Source of the DNA: an uncultured bacterium | Lineage (GTDB): Bacteria; Desulfobacterota; Desulfovibrionia; Desulfovibrionales; Desulfovibrionaceae | Length of the DNA stretch: 62,700 nucleotides | NCBI GenBank assembly: GCA_905214305.1 | Contig: CAJMLK010000013.1 | Span: 1-62,700, forward strand | Direction of reading: 5' to 3' | Part shown: positions 50,405 through 58,800 of the stretch, piece after piece | Layout: each line of letters begins with the position of its first letter | Position numbering within the stretch: the stretch's first letter is position 1 | Program-made: the position numbers and the translations under genes | Notes under the pieces: model-generated | What the model was told of the DNA's origin: nothing | The model's database searches: none | What the model saw: only the letters and a program-made list of their open reading frames with translations

Positions 50405-51756
50405 TATTTCTTCTGATCTATATTGCTGTATTGTTTCTTCTGGGCTGGATAACGGCGCGGCGCTCCCCTGACAAGGAAACCTACTTTGTCAATGGACGGA
50501 GCTGCTCCGCCAGAGTGGTTGCCCTTTCCATCGTTGCCTCGTGCGTGGGCGGTTCGGCCACAATGGGTATGGCCGGTCTGGCCTGGCAGGTGGGAACCCC
50601 GGCCATATGGTGGCTTTTGTCCGGTGCGGCGGGCCTTGTGCTGTTGAGTCTTTTTCTGGCCCGCAAGGTGCGCCGCAGTGGGGCCATGACCATGCCAGAA
50701 ATGCTCACCACCTTTCTCGGCGCGCCCAGCCGCCCTTTGGCGTCAGTCATTATCGTGACAGCCTGGCTGGCTATTCTGGCCGCCCAGTTCAGCGCCCTGG
50801 CCACCATTATTGCGCCGCTGGCGGGCATTGACAAAAATGTGGCCATGTTTGTGGGGGCGGCCGTGCTTGTGGGGCACACCCTGGCAGGCGGGCAGGCTTC
50901 TGTAATGAAAACGGATATATGGCAGTTCGGCATTCTGCTTCTATCCTTGTTGACGGCCCTGATGCTCACGCTGCATCTGGGGGGCGGTGAGGCCATCACT
51001 GCCGTGCAGGTCGAGGTTCTCAACGAGCAGTTTCCCGCCTCTAAACTACGCTATTTTCTCTGCATTCTTGGTGGCAGCTACGTGGTATGCCCCATGCTTT
51101 TCGGCAGAATGCTCAGCGCCCGTGACGAGCATGCCGCCCGCAAGGGTGGGCTGATGGCCGCCGCGGGGCTGACGCTGACCGCAGCCCTGATTGTTGTGCT
51201 TGGCATATCCTGCCGCGACCTCGTTCCTGCGGGAACGCCGCCGGAGCAGGTACTGACCACGGCCCTTCTGTCCCATCTGCCCGAATGGGCCGCCACGCTC
51301 ATTCTGCTGGGTATTTTCAGCGCCATTTTTTCAGCGGCGGATTCCTGCCTGATCACGGCCGCTTCCGTGTGCAGCAATGACATCCTGCGCAAGCCAGGTG
51401 TAAAAACATGCCGCATCTGCCTGATTCTTCTCGGCCTCATGGGGCTTGTGCTGGCCTTGCCCGGCAGGGGAATCCTTTCATTGCTGCTTATGGCGAACGA
51501 TATTTATGTTTGTGGCGTTGTGCCGCCGGTTTTTATTGGCATGCTGCTGCACGGCAAGGTGCGTTTCAGCGCCTGGGGCATGGCCGTAGCCATTCTCGGC
51601 GGCGGCCTCATGGGACTGACCGCAGCGCTTACGGGCGTCAGCGACTGGAGTTTTGCGGGGCTGACGTTCTCGCTGGTTATGAGTCTTGCGGCGGTGCGCC
51701 GTTCTCCCCTGTCTGTGAAGAAGGGGGAGGGGGCACAGGCAGGCCACGGAATATGA
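50401..51756 (+). CDS. Sodium:solute symporter family transporter in the bio operon
   Basis: A 451-residue integral membrane protein with about 12-13 hydrophobic segments. The SSS-family pattern is seen as YFVNGRSCSARVVALSI near the N-terminus (the usual form is E-x-Y-F-x-A-G-R), GGSATMGMAG, and FSAIFSAADSCLITAAS for the sodium site (S-A-x-x-S-S type). The start is GTG at 50401, overlapping the BioDA stop by 4 bases (GTGA), so it is coupled to it. Substrate unknown. Its place in a biotin operon suggests biotin or a precursor such as KAPA or pimelate; neither bioF nor bioC is present here. Confidence 0.88.
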   Translation: MIFLLIYIAVLFLLGWITARRSPDKETYFVNGRSCSARVVALSIVASCVGGSATMGMAGLAWQVGTPAIWWLLSGAAGLVLLSLFLARKVRRSGAMTMPEMLTTFLGAPSRPLASVIIVTAWLAILAAQFSALATIIAPLAGIDKNVAMFVGAAVLVGHTLAGGQASVMKTDIWQFGILLLSLLTALMLTLHLGGGEAITAVQVEVLNEQFPASKLRYFLCILGGSYVVCPMLFGRMLSARDEHAARKGGLMAAAGLTLTAALIVVLGISCRDLVPAGTPPEQVLTTALLSHLPEWAATLILLGIFSAIFSAADSCLITAASVCSNDILRKPGVKTCRICLILLGLMGLVLALPGRGILSLLLMANDIYVCGVVPPVFIGMLLHGKVRFSAWGMAVAILGGGLMGLTAALTGVSDWSFAGLTFSLVMSLAAVRRSPLSVKKGEGAQAGHGI

Positions 51757-51919
51757 GTCTCGTGGCTGCTGCATCTGCCAGTTCTGAAACGTCCATCAGT
51801 TTTTCCAGCAGTTCGAGAAGATAAAAACGGTCATTTTCGCAACCGTCTTTAAAATCTTGTTCCAGCTGGCCTGAAAGGATGTATTTTTCAAGATTTTCCA
51901 AATCGTTAACAGTCAGCAT
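51677..51919 (-). CDS. Small helical protein linked to the LpdD-like gene
   Basis: An 80-residue protein, rich in Glu and Leu, predicted all-helical (LTVNDLENLEKYILSGQLEQDF, in pieces), ending in a Pro/Ser-rich tail. No family recognised. AGGA 7 bases upstream supports the ATG at 51919. It overlaps the LpdD-like gene by 7 bases, and its 3' part overlaps the convergent symporter gene by 80 bases. That overlap is unusual, but the coupled start and regular coding pattern suggest it is real. Confidence 0.62.
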   Translation of the reverse strand: MLTVNDLENLEKYILSGQLEQDFKDGCENDRFYLLELLEKLMDVSELADAAATRLIFRGLPVPPPPSSQTGENGAPPQDS

Positions 51920-52296
51920 ACACAGTCCTTCGCGTCTTGCTTCAACCTGGCCGCGCAACGATCTGTCAGGGTCGCGGCCAGGTTGAGCACTCGCTCTATT
52001 TCTTCTTTGGTGATACAATCAAAATGAATGCCGGCACTCACGCAAACCGTGCAGTCCAGCGCGTCGGCCAGATGGCGGGCCATGCGGGCAGCCAGCATGT
52101 CTTCGCGGTGTCCGGGCAGGCCTATAAGCTCTTGTGTGCGATGCCCTGTTGCCTGCGCATGCGGGGGCAGGGGGCTTGCAACAGCCACAGCACCTATGTG
52201 CGCCTGACCGCCGGTGCATATGACCTGCAGGTCACGCCCCAGCCGCAATACGCGCAACGTCAGGGCAAGCCTGCCGTGTCTGGCGGTAAGTTTCAT
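51913..52296 (-). CDS. LpdD-like prenylated-flavin chaperone domain protein
   Basis: A 127-residue protein. VICTGGQAHIGAVAVASP, LIGLPGHREDMLAARMARHLA and VCVSAGIHFDCITKEEIERVL match the LpdD-type domain family, whose members are small proteins linked to UbiD-like decarboxylases that use prenylated FMN. The pairing of a GAVA strand with a GHRED helix and a final AGIHxD motif is characteristic. No UbiD, UbiX or other Lpd subunit is in this window, so its partner is unknown. GGAG 6 bases upstream supports the start at 52296. A promoter candidate lies at 52336-52364, and the 80-residue gene is coupled behind it. Confidence 0.78.
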   Translation of the reverse strand: MKLTARHGRLALTLRVLRLGRDLQVICTGGQAHIGAVAVASPLPPHAQATGHRTQELIGLPGHREDMLAARMARHLADALDCTVCVSAGIHFDCITKEEIERVLNLAATLTDRCAARLKQDAKDCVC

Positions 52297-52335
52297 GTTT
52301 TCTCCGGTAAAAGACGTGCCGTTGAAAGCGCGGCC

Positions 52336-52364
52336 AACATAGCGCACGGCGGCGTGTCCCGCAA
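52336..52364 (-). promoter_or_regulatory. Candidate promoter of the LpdD-like gene
   Basis: On the minus strand TTGCGG, 17 bases, TATGTT, about 40 bases before the start at 52296. Weak -35, reasonable -10. Confidence 0.4.
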
Positions 52365-52470
52365 GGCAGAGCTGAGATCAGCCTGCGCGGAAACAGGTTT
52401 TTGATGCCTGTACGTACAGGTTCTGCATTTTACTGTTGCGGCACGAACCTTTGCCGGAAGGCCGGTGGCC

Positions 52471-52499
52471 CGCAGCACCGCAGCACCGCAGCACCGCAG
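52471..52499. repeat. Tandem octamer repeat, about 3.6 copies
   Basis: CGCAGCAC is repeated three times plus a partial fourth copy. It is too short to be a CRISPR and lies outside genes. Such tracts can change copy number. Confidence 0.75.
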
Positions 52500-52795
52500 G
52501 GCCACTGGGCTGCATGCCATAATTGGCCCTGCAGAAAGCGCCCCCGGGCGCACCGCGCATACGCCGCAAAGACGCAGAAGGTGCAGATTCGCAAGGTGGA
52601 AATGTTCTGCATCTGGAGCGTATGTTCTGCTTTTCAGAGTGATTGTCCTGACAAAAAGCCTGTCTTTGCGGCGCGCGCTGCAAGATGGGAAGAGTCGGCA
52701 GAGGCGACAGGCCCGAGGCAAAACCGCTTTTACGGGCGGGCAGCCATGCCCGCTGGAACGTGCCATGGAACATGCAACAACGATATGGAGCTGCC

Positions 52796-54571
52796 ATGAC
52801 TTTGGACCCCACCAAGCATCCTGACTGGAAGATCGCCCTTGATGCGGAATCCCGCATGAAAACCATTGAAACCCTGGCAACGGAACTGGGCCTTGAAAAG
52901 GCCGAAATGCTGCCGTACGGGCATTACATGGGCAAGGTTGAGCAGCAGGCCGTGATGCAGCGGCTAAAAGACCGTCCCAACGGAAAGTATATTGATGTCA
53001 CTGCCATCACCCCCACACCGCTGGGCGAGGGCAAGTCCACAACGACCATCGGCCTTGTTCAGGGCCTTGCACGGCGCGGGCGGCGCTCTTCAGCGGCCAT
53101 CCGTCAGCCTTCCGGCGGCCCCACCATGGGCATGAAAGGCTCGGCCGCAGGCGGCGGTCTTTCACAGTGCATTCCGCTGACCCCGTATTCTCTCAACTTC
53201 ACCGGCGACCTTCACGCCGTGGGCGCGGCTCACAATCTGGGCATGACTGCCCTGACCTCGCGCATGCAGCATGAGCGCAACTATGACGATGCCACGCTGG
53301 AAAAGCTTTCCGGCATGGCGCGCCTGAATATTGATCCCACCCGCATCAATACCGGATGGGTTATGGACTTTTGCGTTCAGGCTCTGCGCAATATCATTAT
53401 CGGCATCGAAGGCGACGGGCGGCGCAACGACGGTTTCATGATGCGTTCGCACTTTGATATTACCGTTGCTTCTGAAGTGATGTGCATTCTTTCCATTGCC
53501 CGCGACCTGCGCGACCTGCGCGAACGCATGGGCCGGATGGTGCTTGCGCACGACCGCAACGGCAAGCCAGTGACCACCAGCGATCTGGGCGTTGCCGGAG
53601 CCATGACCGCCTGGCTGGTGGAAGCCGTTAAACCCAACCTTATCCAGACTATCGAAGGACAGCCCGTCTTTGTGCACACCGGGCCTTTCGCCAATATTGC
53701 CCTTGGGCAAAGCTCGGTCATTGCCGACAGGGTGGCGCTCAAGCTCAGCGATTACCATGTGACGGAATCCGGCTTTGCTGCAGAAATGGGCTATGAGAAA
53801 TTCTGGAACCTCAAATGCCATTACAGCGGTCTTACACCCGACGCGGCAGTGGTTGTGGCTACCGTGCGGGCGCTCAAGAATCACGGTGGCGCTCCGCAGC
53901 CCAAGCCCGGTCAGGCATTGCCCGAGCCGTATACCCGTGAAGATGTGGGCCTTGTGGAGGCTGGATGCGCCAACCTGCTGCACCATCTGGGCATTGTGCG
54001 CCGTTCGGGCGTACCCGCGGTTGTCTGCATCAATAAATTCCATACCGACACCAGGGCAGAGGTGGACGCCATCCGCCGCATTTGCGAACAGGCCGGAGCG
54101 CGGGTGGCCCTGTCGGAACATTGGGAAAAGGGCGGAGACGGCGCACTGGAACTCGCTGATGCCGTCACGGACGCCTGCAATGAAAAGAACGAATTCCGGC
54201 CGCTTTACGATTGGAGCTTGCCCCTTACCGAGCGCATCACCACCATTGCCAAGGATGTTTATGGGGCTGACGGGGTAGAATTTGAACCTCTGGCTGCCCA
54301 GCGCCTCAAAGATTTGCAGGAAAGATCCGATGCCAATGAACTGGGCGTCTGCATGGTGAAAACCCAGTATTCCCTGTCTGACAAGCCCACGCTCAAGGGC
54401 GTGCCCAAAGGCTGGAAGCTGCATGTACGCGACGTGCTTTTCTTTGGCGGCGCGGGCCTTGTGGCCCCTGTATCCGGCGACATCAGCCTGATGCCGGGTA
54501 CTGGCTCGAAACCGGCTTTCCGCAATATTGATGTGGATGTGGAAACCGGCAAGGTAACAGGACTCTTTTAG
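52796..54571 (+). CDS. fhs: Formate-tetrahydrofolate ligase
   Basis: A 591-residue enzyme that makes 10-formyl-THF from formate, THF and ATP, for one-carbon metabolism. The P-loop is TPLGEGKST at 74-82. Family segments include IRQPSGGPTMGMKG, LNFTGDLHAVGAAHN, RMQHERNYDDA and NKFHTDT. It is somewhat longer than the about 556 residues of clostridial enzymes. The C-terminal GDISLMPGTGSKPAFRNIDVD (as two pieces) is typical. The ATG at 52796 has GGAG 5 bases upstream. It stands alone, with a terminator-bearing repeat after it. In sulfate reducers it often serves carbon assimilation or formate oxidation. Confidence 0.96.
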   Translation: MTLDPTKHPDWKIALDAESRMKTIETLATELGLEKAEMLPYGHYMGKVEQQAVMQRLKDRPNGKYIDVTAITPTPLGEGKSTTTIGLVQGLARRGRRSSAAIRQPSGGPTMGMKGSAAGGGLSQCIPLTPYSLNFTGDLHAVGAAHNLGMTALTSRMQHERNYDDATLEKLSGMARLNIDPTRINTGWVMDFCVQALRNIIIGIEGDGRRNDGFMMRSHFDITVASEVMCILSIARDLRDLRERMGRMVLAHDRNGKPVTTSDLGVAGAMTAWLVEAVKPNLIQTIEGQPVFVHTGPFANIALGQSSVIADRVALKLSDYHVTESGFAAEMGYEKFWNLKCHYSGLTPDAAVVVATVRALKNHGGAPQPKPGQALPEPYTREDVGLVEAGCANLLHHLGIVRRSGVPAVVCINKFHTDTRAEVDAIRRICEQAGARVALSEHWEKGGDGALELADAVTDACNEKNEFRPLYDWSLPLTERITTIAKDVYGADGVEFEPLAAQRLKDLQERSDANELGVCMVKTQYSLSDKPTLKGVPKGWKLHVRDVLFFGGAGLVAPVSGDISLMPGTGSKPAFRNIDVDVETGKVTGLF

Positions 54572-54595
54572 AGCTGATCAACATTGAGGGCCTGT

Positions 54596-54826
54596 ATTCT
54601 CAACGTTTACGACCCGCTCGCTTCGGCGCTTAATCGCGCAAGCTGATTGCTCCAGGGCAATTGAGCATTGAGAAGCTTTTTCTCAATGTCTCGCGCGCAG
54701 TAGAGCGAACGGCAGTCAAGCAGACAGCGCAGCTTCATCCACACCCAATCTCTTTGGGCGGCGGATGAAGCTGCGCCTGTTTTTTTTTGCAGCAGCCGCC
54801 AACCGGCGCGGGTAAACGTTGAGAAT
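54596..54826. mobile_element. 231-bp MITE-like element with perfect terminal inverted repeats
   Basis: ATTCTCAACGTTTAC (54596-54610) and its exact complement (54812-54826) bound the element. Inside are a hairpin CATTGAGAA/TTCTCAATG (54666-54688) and a strong terminator-like stem. The decamer TGTATTCTCA occurs at the left end (54593-54602) and just past the right end (54828-54837), like a partial target duplication. A diverged part copy lies at 14045. It encodes no protein. Confidence 0.6.
54727..54790 (+). terminator. Strong terminator inside the repeat element
   Basis: A perfect 14-bp stem (54727-54740 against 54763-54776, 22-base loop) followed by CTG and ten T. It probably ends fhs transcription. 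Confidence 0.82.
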
Positions 54827-55208
54827 GTGTATTCTCAGATGCAGAATGGTTGAAATCCGGAATGTTCACTTGCAGTGAGTCTTGTCTGCCTGAAAGGATC
54901 GGGCGCGTGGGCATGGCGGTTTTTGCCGGTCAGGGCTTTGCGCCGTGCCGGGAGCGTATGCCGCCGTGCGAAAGATCCTTGTTTGACAGGGGCAATATCA
55001 GGAGATATTCTGATTACCGTTCAAGGAAGTTTCTTCCATTACCGCCATGCCCCGCATGCACGCCGTGCCTGCAGGGCGCATCCGTATTCCCCTTGCCAAC
55101 ATCCAGAAAAATGCCTTTTGTCCCCCGCTTTTCCTACGGCAATTTTATCATTGGCAATGAATCACCCAATCGCGCCACGGGTTTTGGCAAAACTATCAAG
55201 GTGTCGGA
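54827..55208. other. Leader of the esterase-A2M-pbpC unit
   Basis: No gene is supported. A long frame (54850-55212) has no codon bias or motif. The region contains the promoter at 54983-55011 and a 200-base leader before the esterase gene. Confidence 0.5.
54983..55011 (+). promoter_or_regulatory. Promoter candidate for the esterase-A2M-pbpC unit
   Basis: TTGACA (54983-54988), 17 bases, TATTCT (55006-55011). A perfect -35, exact spacing and good -10 make it one of the best in the window, about 190 bases before the esterase start. Confidence 0.62.
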
Positions 55209-55769
55209 ATGATTGCCTATATACATGGCTTTAACTCCAGTCCTGCCAGCAATACCTTTGGCTTGTTGCGTGGGGTATTTCCCGACGCCCGAGCGCTGGA
55301 CTATCCGTCCAGCGGGCTTTTTCCTGAAAATCTTGCGCGTCTGCACGGTCAGGCACTGGACTTGCGCGCGGAATGGAGCGGGCCGCTGGTTCTGGCAGGC
55401 TCTTCGCTTGGCGGTTTTTACGCCTCGCAGCTGTCGGTATTGCTTGGCTGCAACTGCGCGCTTTTCAATCCTGTGGTGCGTCCCGCGCAATCCCTGCGGC
55501 AGTTTCTGGGGCCGAACACCTATTTTTATGGCGGTCAGCGCTGGGAATTCACGACTGAAATGTGTGACAGCTATGCAATTTTTTTTGATGCGCGCAACAC
55601 TCCGGTTGAGCGTCTGGTGGTGCTCGGTCGGGCAGACACCTTGCTGGACCCGGCAGATGCCCGTGCGTACTGGAAAAATCATGCCCGTATTCATGAGACC
55701 GATGACGGCCACAGTCTGGCTGCCCTTGATGAAACCATCATAAACACACTTTCCGCCTGGCAGCAGTAA
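55209..55769 (+). CDS. YqiA/YcfP-type esterase (alpha/beta hydrolase)
   Basis: A 186-residue compact alpha/beta-hydrolase. It has HGFNSSP at 6-12 (oxyanion region, typical of YqiA), the nucleophile Ser66 in AGSSLGGFYA, an Asp near 141 in GRADTLLDP and the base His168 in DDGHSL. The family hydrolyses short acyl esters. The start has GGA a few bases upstream. It is first in line before the alpha-2-macroglobulin gene (48 bases later), and all three genes to the end share orientation. A link to cell-wall or envelope work is possible. Confidence 0.88.
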   Translation: MIAYIHGFNSSPASNTFGLLRGVFPDARALDYPSSGLFPENLARLHGQALDLRAEWSGPLVLAGSSLGGFYASQLSVLLGCNCALFNPVVRPAQSLRQFLGPNTYFYGGQRWEFTTEMCDSYAIFFDARNTPVERLVVLGRADTLLDPADARAYWKNHARIHETDDGHSLAALDETIINTLSAWQQ

Positions 55770-55817
55770 ACATATCTCGTGCTACGGCTTTGCATAACCC
55801 TGTGGAGACAATATTCT

Positions 55818-58800
55818 ATGTTTCAAAAATACCTTGTATCCGGCCTGACCCTTTTCGGCATGCTTTTTTGCATTGCCGCCACTGCCCTGGCCGGTCCTGC
55901 CTATCGGGTAGCGCGGACCAGCCTGCCCGAAGAGGACAACTGGCGGGAGGCAGCCGGGCTGTCCATAAGCTTTGCGGTAGATGTGGATCGTTGCAAACGG
56001 CAGTATGGCTCGGACTGGTCACGCCAGTGCTCCGGCCCGCCAGCCGGGCAGCCGGGAGCGCTTGTGGAGGGCGTGGTCATGACCCCGGATATGCCGGGGG
56101 AATGGCGCTGGCAGCATGGGTCGAGCATGACCTTTACTCCTGAAAAGCACCTGCGCCCGCAAACCACCTATGCAATCTCCCTTGAACAAGTATCCCTGCC
56201 TTCGCGCTATTCCGTAAATCGCCAGCTGACATACACCACACAGCCTCAGGCCGCGCGTACGGGCAAGGAAACTTTCTGGACAGATCCTTCGGCCAAGGGG
56301 GCTCACGCCATTTCCGTGCCTGTACAGTTTATCTGGCCGGTCAATCCGCAGCAGATGGAAAAAGACATCAGTCTTCAGGCCAGCAATGGCAAAAGCGGTC
56401 TGTCTTTTGGGGCTTTGCGGTTTGTCTGGAATGAAAGGCGCACCGAGGTGGTGGTTTCAGCTCCGGTTCTGTCGCTGCCCAAAGAAAGCGCTTCTGCCGT
56501 GCTGCGCGTCAAGGGTCTGCCTGACTTCATTGATAAGGGCGGCAAACGTACGGTCCGCAAGGGCAAAGCGGCCAAAGCAGAAAATGTGGAAACACTGTTT
56601 TCGGTCATCGGTCGCGACCGCATCATGAATGTCCAGAACGTGATTGTGAAGCCAGCCTACGGCCAGGGGCTGGAAAAGGAATATCAGCTGGTTGTTAAAA
56701 CCAGCCTGCGCGTGCTGCCTTCAGAGCTGTTGCGCCATCTTGAAGTGGTTCGTCTGCCCGAAAAAATGACCCCTGATGCCGGACAGGAAACTGACTGGAC
56801 AAAAATGCCCGCCATCAGCGCCAACGACGTCAAGCGGGGAGAAAAACTGCAGCCGCAGCTTCTTCAGCCTGCGGACGAAGCCACTGACACCATTACCTTG
56901 CGTATTCCGGTTGGGGCCGGCCGCGGATTGCTGGCAACGGTCAAAAACGGCCTTGTGTCCACCGGGGGGCTGCCGCTTACCGAGGCCCGCCGTTTTGTCC
57001 TTACTGCGCCTCCTCTGGGATCAGAACTGTCTTTTCTTCAGCCTGGCAATATCCTTACGCTCAGCGGCGACAGGAAGCTTGATATCTATGCCGTGGGCCT
57101 GACCGACATACAGTGGCGGGCCGAGCGGGTGCGCGATCCTTTTCTGGCTTTGCTGGCCAAGGATTCGGGTTTTGAAGAAAACGAGGCCGACTTTGCCGTC
57201 CTGAGTGATGCGGTTCAGGGCAAACTGGACATGCGCGGCTTTGGCGGTGGAAAGACGCCAGGCGAAGCTTTTTTTGGCGTCCTTGATCTGGCGCCGCTTT
57301 TGCGCGGTCAGGATGGCCCAGGGCACGGCCTTATGCGCATGACGGTCACCGGAAGTAATGAAGCCGGACAGTCCACAGCGGTTTCACGTCTGCTGCTTGT
57401 TACAGATATGGGCCTGAGCGTAAAAACAGCCGCTGACGGCTCACGCACGGTATTTGTGCAAAACCTGGCTACTGGCAAGCCTGCTGCCAACGTTGAAGTG
57501 CGCCTTCTCGGGGCCAACGGCCTGCCCGTATGCAGTGCGCTTTCCAACGCGCAGGGCAGGGCGGATCTGCCTTCAGTCGTGGGGCTTGACCGCGAAAAGC
57601 GGCCCGTGGCCATTGTAGCGCTGGCCGCCGTTCCGGGCGGTCAGGATATGGCCTGGCTCTCTCTTGACGACAGCGCCCGTAATGTGAACTACAGCAATTT
57701 TGATGTGTCCGGTCGCCACGCTGCGGGCAACGGTCTCAGCGCTTCCGTATTCAGTCAGCGGGGCCTGTATCTGCCCGGAGAAAAGCTGCATTTCGGCTGC
57801 ATCGTGCGCCGGTTTGACTGGCAGCCCCTGCCGCCGGACCTGCCTCTGGAAGCCGTGCTTGTCAGCCCCACCGGGGCCGAGGTCATGCGTCGGCCGTTTA
57901 CGGTTGGGGACGAGGGCCTGCAGCACTTTAGCTGGAGCAGCCCCGAAGACGCCGCCGTGGGGCAGTACCGGCTGGATATCCGGCTGGCATCGGGCAAGCC
58001 CGGATCAAATGGCCCGGTGCTCGGCGGTACGTCCACCAGAGTGGAGGAGTTTCAGCCAGACACGCTGGCCCTGTCCACCTCATTTGAACCCGGCGCGCCC
58101 AAGGGCTGGATCCGCACGGGTGTCGGGGCTTCTCCCGCCGTGGCGGCGGCCAGACTGGACAACCTTTATGGAGAACCAGCGGCCAATCACCGTATCCACA
58201 CAGCGTTTCATACCCGCAGGGGAAGTTTGCGCTTTCCGGGATACGAAGACTATGTTTTCTATGATCCCTCGTCTTCCGGCGCGCAGGACCAGTACATGAA
58301 TCTGCCCGACGTCTTCACCGACAGCAAGGGGCTGGCCCGCGTGCCCCTTCCTCTGGACAGGCTTCAGGGGAATACTTTTTACGGAACATTGATGATTGAC
58401 GGTTTTGAGCCGGAAGGCGGCAGGGCCGTGACCCGTCAGATATCCGCCCTGTTTTCTCCCCTTGAAGTGGCCCTCGGCTACAAAGGTGAAGAGCAGGCCA
58501 ACAATCTGGATTATGTGCCGCAAAACTCCCGTGCTTCGCTGCGTCTGCTGGTGGTCAACAATGACCTTGTACCGACAGCCCTGCGGGGAGCCGAAATTGT
58601 TTTTTCGGCCCGGCGCTACGTTAACAGTCTGGTTACTGATGCACGGGGCGAGTATCACTATGACGCCACCCCTGTGGACACGGAAATAACACGGCAGACC
58701 GTGAATCTGGACCCGAAGGGCCTGTCCTGGACCATGCCCACGTCTGAAGCCGGTGATTTTCTTGTGACCGTGCGTCAGGAAAACGGTACTATCCTTGCGC

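Larger units (their letters stand above)
52297..52795. other. Divergent region between LpdD-like gene and fhs
   Basis: About 500 bases without a gene. It holds the LpdD-side promoter, a perfect 14-bp palindrome CCTGTACGTACAGG (52407-52420), an octamer tandem repeat (52471-52499) and two copies of ATGTTCTGC near 52613-52640. No clear promoter for fhs was recognised. Confidence 0.5.

Noticed and set aside
52471..52499. A short CRISPR-like array
   Set aside because: The units are 8 bases with no spacers and no cas genes are near. No CRISPR array was seen in the window.
54850..55212. A 120-codon frame upstream of the esterase gene
   Set aside because: No motif, no ribosome site, and a strong promoter for the esterase lies inside it.
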